Assembly (NCBI GenBank): GCA_907165275.2
Contig: OU015670.1
Coordinates: forward strand, 3,685,501-3,749,500
Reading direction: 5' to 3'
DNA: 64,000 bases
Source: Zygaena filipendulae
Taxonomy: Eukaryota > Arthropoda > Insecta > Lepidoptera > Zygaenidae
Shown: positions 47,107 through 58,000 of the stretch, in pieces
Layout of the letters: each line of letters opens with the position of its first letter
Position numbering within the stretch: the stretch's first letter is position 1
Made by a program: the position numbers and the translations under genes
Notes under the pieces: generated by a model
Database searches by the model: none
Told to the model about the DNA's origin: nothing
The model's input: the letters and a program-made list of their open reading frames with translations, nothing else

Positions 47107-47859
47107 TGTGCAGGACGACCGACGTGCCCGAGACAACCGACGTCTTCATAGAATAAGTTAGGCATAAGCAATAATGTATAGTAACATAAGTATAGAAAGA
47201 TTGTATAGGTTTAGAGGTGCACCTAATAATCTTAAGATAGACTAAAACTTGTATATTGAACCTTATTGCCAAGCCCATAAAAGCGGCCATCACTTTGGCA
47301 ATAAAAGGTAAAGTTTCTAGAAGCTTTTACGGCCACTGAATCGCATCCGCCCGCTGAGTATAGCGAGCAAAAACCGTTGGCCAATGGGCGCCACGAATAG
47401 CAGTGAGCTTCATGTCCTCGACTCGTCATTTTTGATAGCCATTGACTGTGACCAATGGGTAAGCTTACATTAATTGAGATTGTGAAAATTAAATGAACAG
47501 AAACTGCATTTATTACCTGCGAACACTAGCAAAACGCGCACTGGAAAAAAGTTATAAATATTAGTTATTGAAATAGGAACCTTACAGTTCGCCAAATATT
47601 AGAAAGACAATGCGTCATATAGTTCAGACAAGTTTAATTAGAATCAATTCGCGATATAGTATTTCCTAGTTAAGCTCGTTGCATACGCTAGTGGTCACGG
47701 GTATAGTGCCGCTCTGATTAGATAGTAAAAGAGCGTTATCACTGGCATTCGCCGTTCTGATTCCTGAGTCTCCGTACCCAGTAATAGCTACGTACGAGTC
47801 AGGTGGACAGAGTAATCGTCATACAGTCCACTTGCCCGACAGCCCATCTGGCCCGTACA
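47107..47859 (+). repeat. 5' LTR of the Bel-Pao element
   Basis: Contains a TATA-like CATAAAAG (about 47275) and CAATAAAAG (about 47300), plausible promoter and polyadenylation signals. It matches 53969-54721. Confidence 0.9.
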
Positions 47860-47902
47860 TCTGATCCATTCGAGCCGCGATCACGGAGAACAGCGAATCA
47901 CA

Positions 47903-49426
47903 ATGCCGGTGACTCGCTCTACGAGTGGCCGTTCTCAGGCCCGGCCGGTGACGCATCGCCAGCCGCCCGCCTCACCGTCCGAAGATATAGACGCCGGAAC
48001 GTCCACGCCCGTAACCGTGAGTCTTATAGAGGCGCCGACGCCGTCCACCGCCGCGATAACGTCGACCGCCGCGACTGTCACCGCTCGCCATGCCGTCGAG
48101 CGCACCGATGCGCCACAGCGCTCACAGCTGATGCTGGCCGCCGCCGTGCCACTGTCAGCTGATTCGATGCAGCCTGTTGCACCGACGCCGTCCGCCGCCG
48201 TGACGACGTCGGCCGCCGCGACTACTGCTACAGCTCGCTCGGCATCCGAGCATATAGTGCCGCAATGCTCGCAAGGGCGTTGCCGCTTGCAACAGACGCC
48301 GGCCACCGCCGCGTCGCCGTCCGTTGCCCCCACCGGGTCAGTCGCACCGATGCCGTCCGCCGCCGAGACGCCGTCGGTCGCCGCGACGACCGCCACCGCT
48401 CACACAGCTGAGCGAACCCAGGCGCTACAGCGCCCACAGCTGCCTACCGTCCCCGCCGAGTCTGTGTTGTCCGCTAGCGACGCCTGTACCCGTCGCAGCG
48501 GCAGCAGGACGGTAAAGAAGGAGAGCAAGGCTCTTCAACAGGCGCGCCTCCGCCTGAAGCTCGCCGCCGCTCGTCTCGCCGTCTTAGAGGCTGAGCAAGA
48601 GTTGGAATCCGTCGAGAGCCACGTCGATGCTATATCCGTGGCAGAAACTAATAAAAGAGTGGGTGCGTGGCTAACAGACAGCCGGGCACATCTTTTTGAT
48701 TTTCCAGATGAGCCGATCGAACAACCGCTCTCCGTGCCGCCGCCGCCCACCTCTGTGCCCGCAGCGCCGCTACAACCGCAACTGCCGTCGATCGCAGCGC
48801 CAACACCCGCCGGGCCGCCGCCACCGCCGCGGCAGCCGCCCGCCGAATCGCCGCCCGCTGGGCAACCTCCGCCCGCTGGGCATTCGCCGCCCGCCTGGGC
48901 GCCCCCACCTGCCGGGCCACCGCCGCCGCCTGTTTGGGCGCCCTCGGGCGCCACCCCGCTAGCCGAGACAAACGTGAATATGTCTCAGCTGGCCGAGGCC
49001 ATCGCCCTCGCAGCCAGAGGGGGACATGCGCGCTCACGCGCATTCGCCGAACTACCGAACTACAGTGGTTCACATCAAGAGTGGCTGCTGTTCAACGCAG
49101 CCTACAAAGACTCCAGCTCTACGTACACCGCAACCGAGAACGTCGCCCGCCTTCGCCGCAGCCTCCGCGGGAAGGCGAAAGAGGCCGTCGAAAGCCTCCT
49201 CATCTGCAACTCAAATCCAGATGAGATCATGCGGACGCTGGAGTCTCGCTTTGGTCGTCCAGACTGCATCGCCAGCACCGAGCTGGACCGCCTGCGCGCC
49301 CTGCCGCGCCCGACCGACTCGCCGCGCGACTTGTGCATCTTCGCGAGTCGGGTCACCAACTCCGTGGCAACGCTACAGGCGGACATAGTTAAGGTATACC
49401 CGAGGACATATATAACCCGGATATAG
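47903..49426 (+). CDS. Bel-Pao Gag
   Basis: 507 codons beginning MPVTRSTSGRSQ. The first 200 residues are low-complexity Ala/Thr/Ser/Pro sequence. A helical segment follows (about 210-250, LRLKLAAARLAVLEAEQEL), then a proline-rich tract (about 275-350). The conserved Pao Gag core starts with ELPNYSGSHQEWLLF (about 380). The reading frame ends at 49426, shortly after it enters the 38-base insert. High GC distinguishes the element from its AT-rich surroundings. Confidence 0.85.
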   Translation: MPVTRSTSGRSQARPVTHRQPPASPSEDIDAGTSTPVTVSLIEAPTPSTAAITSTAATVTARHAVERTDAPQRSQLMLAAAVPLSADSMQPVAPTPSAAVTTSAAATTATARSASEHIVPQCSQGRCRLQQTPATAASPSVAPTGSVAPMPSAAETPSVAATTATAHTAERTQALQRPQLPTVPAESVLSASDACTRRSGSRTVKKESKALQQARLRLKLAAARLAVLEAEQELESVESHVDAISVAETNKRVGAWLTDSRAHLFDFPDEPIEQPLSVPPPPTSVPAAPLQPQLPSIAAPTPAGPPPPPRQPPAESPPAGQPPPAGHSPPAWAPPPAGPPPPPVWAPSGATPLAETNVNMSQLAEAIALAARGGHARSRAFAELPNYSGSHQEWLLFNAAYKDSSSTYTATENVARLRRSLRGKAKEAVESLLICNSNPDEIMRTLESRFGRPDCIASTELDRLRALPRPTDSPRDLCIFASRVTNSVATLQADIVKVYPRTYITRI

Positions 49427-49434
49427 TTAAGGTA
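49386..49434 (+). other. Frame-breaking 38-base insertion with direct repeat
   Basis: TAGTTAAGGTA occurs at 49386-49396 and again at 49424-49434, so 38 extra bases lie between matching points. Because 38 is not a multiple of three, the frame shifts and a TAG follows. Sequences on both sides otherwise belong to one Gag-Pol frame. Confidence 0.7.
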
Positions 49435-49515
49435 ACAACAGATAAACTGAACCCTAGTATCAGATATAGATGGTATCAATATGCCAAGCCACACCGAGAC
49501 CAGGAACCAGACCTC

Positions 49516-52500
49516 GTGACCCTGGCCCGATTCCTCGGTTTGGAAGCCGAAACGTGCGCGCCCTACGCGCAGCCCGAACAAGTGTCACCGCTGGAGCCGG
49601 CCAGCCGCCCGCCCCAGCGCCGGCCGAACCGAACGTTCGCAGCCACCGAAAATAGTGATAGTGCGAAACCAAAGTGCCCAGTTTGCAATGCCGTCGGACA
49701 CACCATAGAGGTATGTAAAAAATTTAATGATTTATCTTGTGATGCCCGCTGGGACCTAGCAAAAGAGCGTAGATTATGTTTTAGATGCTTACGTGTACGA
49801 AAACGAATGCATAGTTGTAAAACTAAAAAGTGTGACCGCGATGGATGCCCACTCTCGCACCACGCGCTATTACACTCGACGTCGCGTGCGAAAAAAGCAC
49901 CGACGCAGGAAACAGAAACAGTTACAACCGCGTGCGCTCCCACTAAATTCCAGACGTATCTAAAAATAATTCCTGTGTGTGTGTCCGGACCGGCGGGAGT
50001 GGTAAACACTCACGCCCTACTCGATGACGGGTCCACTATAACTTTAGTAGATGCAGATCTCGCGCGCCAGACTGGCGCGACCGGGCCGGTCGAGCCTCTG
50101 TTCATAGAGGCGATCGCCGGGACGAGGCTAGCTACACCGTCGTCGCAACACGTCGCCCTGCAGCTGAAAGGGAGCAGAGGCGACGCCGAGATCATGGCGC
50201 GAACCATAGACGCGCTGCGCCTGTCCCCACAAGCAGTCACCGAGAGCGACCTAGCCGACTGCTTACACCTGGAGGACATAAAGGATGAAATAAGGTATGA
50301 TGACATTCAACCTAGAATATTAATCGGCCAAGACAATTGGCACCTCCTGCTGGCGTCGGAGGTCAGGAAGGGTCAGCGACACCAGCCAGTCGCCTCCCTC
50401 ACACCCCTCGGATGGGTACTCCATGGTGCACACAGCCGAACACTAGGACAGAGAGTTCACCATGTATACCACCTGACCACAGATGACCGCATGGACGAGC
50501 AACTAAAACATTATTTTGCTCTTGAGTCCCTTACAGTGACCCCGAAGCGTCCGGTCAATGACCCGGAGGCACGTGCGCTGCGCATCCTCGACGAGTGCAC
50601 GACGGAGAAGGACGGCCGGTACGAGACTGCGCTGCTGTGGAAGCAGGACGATCCTGCGATGCCGTGTAACCGGGAGAACGCTCTGAGTCGTCTCCACGAC
50701 ATCGAGAGGAAGCTCGACCGATCGCCATCGCTGAAAGTAAGGTATGAGGAACAAATGACTGCTCTCATAGAGAAGGGTTACGCTGAACCCGCACCGGCAT
50801 CGTCTACGCCGAATCGAACGTGGTACTTACCACACTTTGCCGTCGTGAACCCGTTAAAACCGGAGAAACTTAGAATAGTTCACGACGCCGCTGCCAAGAC
50901 GAAGGGAGTCTCCCTCAATGATCATTTGCTCACAGGTCCTGATCTGCTACAGTCACTGCCGGGAGTCATGATGCGCTTCCGGCAGCATGCCGTTGCTGTC
51001 ACCGCAGATATAGCGGAGATGTTCATGCAAGTGAAGATACGCCCGTCCGACCGCGACGCGCTCCGATACCTGTGGAGAGGTAGTCGCCGCGACGGCGAGC
51101 CGCCGACAGAATACCGGATGACGTCACTCATCTTCGGCGCCACCTGCTCGCCGTCAACGGCCATCTACGTTAAGAACAGAAACGCGGTAAGATACCAAAA
51201 TACTATGCCACGGGCGACAACTGCCGTTGTCAACAATCACTACATGGACGACTACCTAGACAGTTTCGAGACCACGGCCGAAGCCGTTGAAGTGTCCAGC
51301 CAGGTGCGAGATATCCACCGGCGCGGCCACTTTGACCTGCGCAAATGGGCATCAAACTCAGTCGACGTACTCGGGGCCATTGACCCCGAAGCAGCGCAGC
51401 GACCGGCCGTCAACCTGAGCGATGGCAGCCAAATAGAAAAGGTTTTGGGTCTAGTGTGGAAGCCCCACCAAGATCAACTAGCCTTCAACCTCGACCTGGC
51501 ACGCATACCAGCGAGGATAATGCAGAGCGCTGCACCAACAAAAAGAGAAGCGCTCCGTATTGTAATGTCTCTTTATGACCCATTGGGGCTCGCATCGCCT
51601 GTAACGGTGCGAGCCAAACAAATTTTACAGGAGGTGTGGCGCCGCGGCACAGGCTGGGACGCGAAGCTGAGTCCAGACCTCGCCGAACAATGGACGCTGT
51701 GGATGGCGCATCTGCGGAACCTGAGCACCGTCACAGTCCCGAGGTGCTACCTACGCTACAGCGACGCCACATCGCTCCAGCTGCACACCTTCACAGACGC
51801 CAGTGAAGTTGCCTACGCAGCCGCCGTATACTGGCGCACCGTCACCCCGGAGGGCGAGGTAAATGTCACATTAGTACTCGCTAAGGCTCGGGTGGCACCA
51901 GTGAAGACAACTTCAATACCGCGGCTTGAGCTACAGGCCGCGGTCATGGGCAGCCGCATGGCCGCAGCGGTCATTGAAGAACATCAACGGAAGCCAGAAT
52001 CACAAACTTTCTGGACCGATAGCAAGACCGTTCTCGCGTGGCTGAGAACTGGGGCCCGCGCTTTTAAACCCTTCGTCGCCCACCGAATCGCGGCGATCGA
52101 AGATAACAGTAGACTTCCAGAATGGCGCTGGGTGCCCACCCGCATGAACGTCGCAGACGACGCCACGCGGGACGTGCCGAATGACTTCAACTCCGAGCAC
52201 CGCTGGTATCGAGGGCCGGAGTTCCTGTACGACGAACCATCGACGTGGCCGGCCGACTCCCCGGACGCCGCTGTCGTTACAGGTGAGGAAAAAGTCAATA
52301 ACCTTACGAACGCTGCTCGCCCTGATACGAGAGAATGCGTGCCCGATTTCAAACGATTCTCTAAATGGGAGAGGCTACTCCGAGCGACCGGCAGGGTCTT
52401 GCAGTTCATTGACCTCTGCCGCCGCCGAACCGAGGACGTCCATTACAAGCGGACATCGAAGAACAAAGAAAAGGACGGTGCCTGGAACAAAAAACCAGCC

Positions 52501-53943
52501 GCCTCGAAGCGCAAAGCCGCGCCAAGGATCCAGCAGCCCGCAACCGCGAAACAATACAAGAGTTTGTCAGCGGAGCATCTGCGTGCCGCCGAGAAGCTGC
52601 TGGTGAGAGCAAGCCAACGCAGCTCGTTCCCGATGGATATCGAGTGCCTCGAAACAGGTGAGCCCATACCTACCAATAGTCGCTTATACGCACTCGCTGT
52701 GTCATTGGTCGATGGCACTATCCAACTCAAGACTCGCATTGACGCGATCGAAGGCGTCCCCGAAGTCACCCGGGCGCCGCCAGTGCTGGACGGAGCACAC
52801 CATCTCGCGCGCCTATACATCGAGTGGACTCACAGGCAACTGCACCACAGCGGAGTCGAGATGATCGTAAATGAGGTAAAGCAAAGATATTGGGTGCTCA
52901 AATTACGCACCACCGTCCGCACGGCCCTCAAGGCCTGCAGGCCGTGCCGAATTCGGCGCAACAAACCGCCGACGCCGCCTACGGGTGATCATCCCCGAGG
53001 CCGCCTCGCACACCACGTGAGGCCGTTCAGCTTTACCGGTGTTGATTACTTTGGCCCCCTGACCGTAACCGTTGGGCGGGGGACCCAAAAAAGATATGTT
53101 GCACTGTTCACATGTTTGACGACGCGCGCCGTTCACCTCGAGCTGGCCGCGTCCCTCTCCACCGACTCTGCGGTGATGGCCCTGCGCCGCATGATCGCGC
53201 GGCGGGGCTGTCCCACCGAAATTTGGTCTGACAACGGGACCAACCTCCATGGCGCCGAGCGCGAGCTCAGGCGGGCCATGGACACAGCAACCGAACATGA
53301 AGCAAGCAAGAAGATGATCGCGTGGCGCTTCATCCCTCCTGGGGCCCCATTCATGGGCGGGGCCTGGGAGCGTATGGTGCGGTCCGTGAAGACCGCACTC
53401 TCCACGACGCTTCACGAGCGCCAGCCTCACGAAGAGGTGCTCGTGACGCTCCTCGCCGAAGCCGAGTTCACAGTAAACAGCCGGCCACTGACCCACGTGT
53501 CGGTGGACCCGGCTGACGCCGAAGCCATCACGCCGAACCACTTCCTGCTGCTCGGGTCGGCGCGCCATCCGGTGCCCGGCTCGCTCACCGACCGCGACCT
53601 GACTGGCCGGAATAGCTGGCGGGCCTCGCAGCGCCTGGCCGACCTATTCTGGGCCAGATGGGTCAAGGAGTACCTGCCGGAGCTCCAAAACCGGCGGGAG
53701 CCCCACGGACGCGGGCTCCCCATCAAGCTGAACGACGTCGTGCTCATCGCCGACGGCTCGCTACCACGGAATGCGTGGCCGCGCGGCGTCGTCATCGCCG
53801 TCTACCCAGGGGCCGACGGGATCGTCAGGGCTGCCGACGTGAAAACAAGAGGAGGCGTACTACGACGCCCCACGAAGAAGCTGGTGATCCTACCGACGGA
53901 TCCGGTCGCCTTCCCAGCGAGTTTCTGCAGCGCCCTCTACTGA
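49516..53943 (+). CDS. Bel-Pao Pol (protease, RT, RNase H, integrase)
   Basis: 1475 codons from the first available start; the true product probably begins in Gag. Zinc knuckle CPVCNAVGHTIEVC is at about 54-67, then a second Cys-rich segment. The aspartic protease has LLDDGSTITLVD (168-179). The RT has SLNDHLLTGPDLL and YMDDYLDS (576-583). The RNase-H-like domain has FTDASEVAYAAA (about 758). The integrase has HHSG...CRPC zinc residues (from about 1110), FTGVDYFGP (about 1171), WSDNGTNLHG and FMGGAWERMVR, the D,D,E sites. The C-terminal DUF5641-like region ends near the 3' LTR. No internal stop. Function: cDNA synthesis and integration. Confidence 0.93.
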   Translation: MTLARFLGLEAETCAPYAQPEQVSPLEPASRPPQRRPNRTFAATENSDSAKPKCPVCNAVGHTIEVCKKFNDLSCDARWDLAKERRLCFRCLRVRKRMHSCKTKKCDRDGCPLSHHALLHSTSRAKKAPTQETETVTTACAPTKFQTYLKIIPVCVSGPAGVVNTHALLDDGSTITLVDADLARQTGATGPVEPLFIEAIAGTRLATPSSQHVALQLKGSRGDAEIMARTIDALRLSPQAVTESDLADCLHLEDIKDEIRYDDIQPRILIGQDNWHLLLASEVRKGQRHQPVASLTPLGWVLHGAHSRTLGQRVHHVYHLTTDDRMDEQLKHYFALESLTVTPKRPVNDPEARALRILDECTTEKDGRYETALLWKQDDPAMPCNRENALSRLHDIERKLDRSPSLKVRYEEQMTALIEKGYAEPAPASSTPNRTWYLPHFAVVNPLKPEKLRIVHDAAAKTKGVSLNDHLLTGPDLLQSLPGVMMRFRQHAVAVTADIAEMFMQVKIRPSDRDALRYLWRGSRRDGEPPTEYRMTSLIFGATCSPSTAIYVKNRNAVRYQNTMPRATTAVVNNHYMDDYLDSFETTAEAVEVSSQVRDIHRRGHFDLRKWASNSVDVLGAIDPEAAQRPAVNLSDGSQIEKVLGLVWKPHQDQLAFNLDLARIPARIMQSAAPTKREALRIVMSLYDPLGLASPVTVRAKQILQEVWRRGTGWDAKLSPDLAEQWTLWMAHLRNLSTVTVPRCYLRYSDATSLQLHTFTDASEVAYAAAVYWRTVTPEGEVNVTLVLAKARVAPVKTTSIPRLELQAAVMGSRMAAAVIEEHQRKPESQTFWTDSKTVLAWLRTGARAFKPFVAHRIAAIEDNSRLPEWRWVPTRMNVADDATRDVPNDFNSEHRWYRGPEFLYDEPSTWPADSPDAAVVTGEEKVNNLTNAARPDTRECVPDFKRFSKWERLLRATGRVLQFIDLCRRRTEDVHYKRTSKNKEKDGAWNKKPAASKRKAAPRIQQPATAKQYKSLSAEHLRAAEKLLVRASQRSSFPMDIECLETGEPIPTNSRLYALAVSLVDGTIQLKTRIDAIEGVPEVTRAPPVLDGAHHLARLYIEWTHRQLHHSGVEMIVNEVKQRYWVLKLRTTVRTALKACRPCRIRRNKPPTPPTGDHPRGRLAHHVRPFSFTGVDYFGPLTVTVGRGTQKRYVALFTCLTTRAVHLELAASLSTDSAVMALRRMIARRGCPTEIWSDNGTNLHGAERELRRAMDTATEHEASKKMIAWRFIPPGAPFMGGAWERMVRSVKTALSTTLHERQPHEEVLVTLLAEAEFTVNSRPLTHVSVDPADAEAITPNHFLLLGSARHPVPGSLTDRDLTGRNSWRASQRLADLFWARWVKEYLPELQNRREPHGRGLPIKLNDVVLIADGSLPRNAWPRGVVIAVYPGADGIVRAADVKTRGGVLRRPTKKLVILPTDPVAFPASFCSALY

Positions 53944-53968
53944 ACGCGAGCGCTGCACGGCGGGAGGA

Positions 53969-54721
53969 TGTGCAGGACGACCGACGTGCCCGAGACAACC
54001 GACGTCTTCATAGAATAAGTTAGGCATAAGCAATAATGTATAGTAACATAAGTATAGAAAGATTGTATAGGTTTAGAGGTGCACCTAATAATCTTAAGAT
54101 AGACTAAAACTTGTATATTGAACCTTATTGCCAAGCCCATAAAAGCGGCCATCACTTTGGCAATAAAAGGTAAAGTTTCTAGAAGCTTTTACGGCCACTG
54201 AATCGCATCCGCCCGCTGAGTATAGCGAGCAAAAACCGTTGGCCAATGGGCGCCACGAATAGCAGTGAGCTTCATGTCCTCGACTCGTCATTTTTGATAG
54301 CCATTGACTGTGACCAATGGGTAAGCTTACATTAATTGAGATTGTGAAAATTAAATGAACAGAAACTGCATTTATTACCTGCGAACACTAGCAAAACGCG
54401 CACTGGAAAAAAGTTATAAATATTAGTTATTGAAATAGGAACCTTACAGTTCGCCAAATATTAGAAAGACAATGCGTCATATAGTTCAGACAAGTTTAAT
54501 TAGAATCAATTCGCGATATAGTATTTCCTAGTTAAGCTCGTTGCATACGCTAGTGGTCACGGGTATAGTGCCGCTCTGATTAGATAGTAAAAGAGCGTTA
54601 TCACTGGCATTCGCCGTTCTGATTCCTGAGTCTCCGTACCCAGTAATAGCTACGTACGAGTCAGGTGGACAGAGTAATCGTCATACAGTCCACTTGCCCG
54701 ACAGCCCATCTGGCCCGTACA
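53969..54721 (+). repeat. 3' LTR of the Bel-Pao element
   Basis: Same 753 bp as the 5' LTR, starting 25 bases after the Pol stop codon. The GC-rich GGCGGGAGGA just upstream is a candidate polypurine tract. Confidence 0.9.
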
Positions 54722-54968
54722 ATGAAATAGGACGTTCATCGGGAGGTTGTCGTTTTACTATACAACTTCCCACAGAGCGTCCAATTAAGGTTCAACTGTG
54801 AAGAGATGCTGTCAAAAGTTCCAGCAAAGCATCGAAATGCATCTCACCAATACATTTCGATGTAAATAATTTCAGAAGAAAAATACTAATGAATTGGCTG
54901 TATGGACTTAGATTCCTTTGCCTTCCCCATCGGGGTAAATAAAAAAAACAAAACAAGCAAGTGCCAGA

Positions 54969-55083
54969 ATGACAGATGTCAATTGTCAATATTGTTAACC
55001 TGAAAAAAATTATGTTTTGCGCTTTACTTATTGTTGCGAAATAAATGTTTTGTGATTGTGTTTACTATAATTAAGACGCTACC
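54969..55083 (+). promoter_or_regulatory. Brr2 5' flank / 5' UTR
   Basis: 115 bp lie between the last mobile element and the Brr2 start codon. They contain TGACAGATGTCAATTGTCAA near the left edge and a good start context (GCTACCATGG). The promoter must be here or within the inserted DNA. The host sequence to the left of the nest (before 26485) would originally have adjoined it. Confidence 0.5.
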
Positions 55084-58000
55084 ATGGCAGATGCGGCGGC
55101 TAGACAGCTGCAATATGAATACAAAGCCGTAAGTTCAATATTATGACACTCTTTAATTGCTAAAACCAAACTTGTAACCTACCGTTTGGCAGTCAAGCAA
55201 ACAGCTTTAATAACTCAAACTTTAGCATAATTATCTGAGCAGTTGTCACAAGTTTAACGTTTTCAAATTCAGAACTCCAACTTGGTGTTACAAGCGGATG
55301 TGAGGTTGATAGAGCGACGAGGGCGCGATGAAGCTACAGGCGAAGTCCTATCACTGACGGGGAAGCTCACCGGCACCCGCATGGGGGACAGGGCGCAGCG
55401 TTCGAAGCCAGAGAAAGCCGAAGAAAGAAAAGCTAAGTAAGTTATTAAAATTGCTGAAATTTGAAACTGCTAGAAGATGCAGACTCATTCCGCCTAAACA
55501 GATTAAATTGGGCTCCACCAACTACACTACTACACAGAACTTTTATGTAGCTTACAAATGACTTTATGAATACCTAAATACCATGGTTTTAATACTAGCT
55601 GTGAGTCAGCAAGGCATTTTGAAGAATTTCTTTATTGTGTACCTATAAATGATCACATGAGTAGATATGACTTTCTATAAAAATCCTTGCATCCTTGAAG
55701 CCTGATAATGTGATTGATCATATTTAAACTCAACTACATGTATTTGGAAATCTGTAATAAGCTTGAATAACGCCGCACGAATGTTTTGTTCTTTTCTTTT
55801 TTTACCTACCTGCCCTTGTTTTTTTTTTTTATGTGATGGATGTTATGGACTCTGCAAATGATAGTGCCTTGCATGTGCTCATAATACACACAGATAAAGA
55901 TATTTATAAAAAAAAAAAATGAAGTACAATAGTTAAATTATAAAAATAGTAAATTTAAATGTTGGTAATGTAATTCGTCGTAATAGCAATTCGTTGAAAA
56001 TAATTTAATGGTCAGTAGCTATATCTACGACAGGTGTTATTCCTCCAGAGGGCACTGTGTATACCTACTATCTCGGCGACTCTGTAATGTCACGACAAAC
56101 TTATGTAAGTTTAGTGACATGAAAATCACAATTTCTGTACCTTTTTCTTGAATAAATAAATAAATGTTTAACAGTGAACTGTCTAATTTTATACTTTTTT
56201 ACAGTAAAGTTAAAAGAAAGACAGGAATTATCTAGTGTGTGGTTCAATACTAACTCTATAAAACTCTACATTTATTGGCACTTCAGCAACAATAAAACAG
56301 AAAGATATTTTAAATAACCATTAGGTAAAACCTGTCTGTTTATTGATTTTTTGCTTACTCAGTGAATAACGTATGTTATTAGATTATGAAATAAAAATTT
56401 AACATTATACCTACTTAATTTTTTAAATTATGAAGAATAGAATAGAATCATTTATTTCACATTATCAATTTCATAGTTATATTACTAATAAAAATGTCAG
56501 AGGATAATATACACACCGGCAGAATTAGCGGAACATAAAAAGGCAGAGTATACAAATAATTACGTATATATATTAAAACAAATTATTATCAGGCATGAAG
56601 TAATAAACTAATATACATCTTTTAACATCGACTTTAAGAAGTTTTTAGTTAAATTTTATTAAAAATTATCAAAATTAAAAAAAATAAGAAAAATCTGTAG
56701 TTTGTGAGAACACAGACAATGTTGCAAATAAAAGTTAAATCACGAAGGGGAAACACACGTTATTAATCGTTCATTTATTTAGTGTTAAAATCACAGTAAT
56801 CTTTAATTTGCAACATTATTTGTGTGCCCACAAATTAGAGAAAAAGTGTTTTTTTTATTATTATTCACTCACTGTCACTGTCAACTGTCAACTGGTGCAA
56901 ACTAGCTCTGGGAAAATATATTGCTTTTATTGGAAATTTAGTGTCAAATGTGCCTAAAACATATTAAAAGTGCTCTAAACCATCTCTAAACGTTGTGACA
57001 TTGTTATCCGCGTGTGAAATAGTGTTTGGATGTGTAAAATCTGTGAAAACAAGTGTGCAATAAACAGCCACTAATATTCAGCATACCCACAAAAAAAAAA
57101 ATTAAAAAAATAATGAATCTTAAATTTAATTCTAAATAATAAAGTCTTCAAATGAAGAAACCTCACCAGGGGTGGCTGTCCAGGCCTCTGGGATGGAAAA
57201 TGCTACTGGTGGAACAGATAAATTACTAACTGCAGATATCTCTGGAGAAATTCATAAATTGCCTATACCTAGGTCGCGACCATCAGTGATGACTACAAAT
57301 ATTAATCTAGATCCCTACAACCAAACTATGGATAGTGCGAATGAATGGCAAACCATGCCCATCCTCAAACAATATAAAAAGAGGAAACTTAGTGCCTTGT
57401 CACCTGACAAGGATATACTTACACAAAATAGATACTCACCGCTTCAAGTTGATGAAAGTACAGAAGTCACACCTAAAGTAAAGATTGACAAACCACCACC
57501 AATCATGTTATATGGAATAACTAATGTAGGCAAACTTAAAGAGGTCATTGAGACATCCTTAGAAAAGTCTCAATATGAGTTTAAAATTGTCACAAAAAAT
57601 CAGCTGCGTATAACCGTTGATAGTATAACCTCCTACAGAAATTTATTGGCATTAGTCCGAGAGAGAAAACTAATTGGTCATACATTTACTCCAAAGAACG
57701 AACGGCCATATAGAATAGTTATCAAAAACTTACATCACTCAACACCTATTGACGCCATAAAAGAAGCAGTAGAAAGTACTGGAAACAAAATTTTCGGCGA
57801 AGTAATCAACGCCAAACATAGTAAAAACAAGACTCCATTATCAACATGGTTTGTAAACCTAGCACCTGGCCCGAATGTGGATGAGGTTAAAAAACTGAAA
57901 TATATCTACCACACCAGTGTCAAAATTGAAGATCCTAAACAGAGAAAGACTGTCCCACAATGCAAGAGATGCCAGCAGTACGGTCATACAAGAAATTACT

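Larger units (their letters stand above)
47107..54721 (+). mobile_element. Bel-Pao LTR retrotransposon with matching LTRs
   Basis: LTRs of 753 bp (47107-47859 and 53969-54721), TGTGCAGG to CCGTACA, appear identical by eye. A 5-bp duplication ATGAA flanks the element (47102-47106 and 54722-54726). The interior encodes Gag and Pol in the order protease, RT, RNase H, integrase, which with DUF1759- and DUF1758-like domains is diagnostic of Bel-Pao. Matching LTRs mean recent insertion. The gag/pol frame is broken near 49396-49434. Confidence 0.93.
46935..54957. mobile_element. Element E: short non-autonomous retroposon split by Bel-Pao
   Basis: The 11-bp duplication CAAGTGCCAGA (46924-46934 and 54958-54968) brackets about 403 bp of sequence once the Bel-Pao insertion is taken out. 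The right end, CTTCCCCATCGGGGTAAATA followed by As, looks like the 3' end of a LINE, and the left part looks like an untranslated leader. No ORF connects them. It may be an internally deleted LINE or a SINE-like derivative. Confidence 0.6.

Noticed and set aside
47935..49073. Long antisense and out-of-frame open stretches over Gag
   Set aside because: They are by-products of high GC and low-complexity Ala/Pro codons in the real Gag frame.
49397..49434. 38-base insert as a spliced intron
   Set aside because: It begins with GT-like and ends with AG-like bases, but 38 bases is below the usual insect intron minimum and the direct repeat points to duplication.
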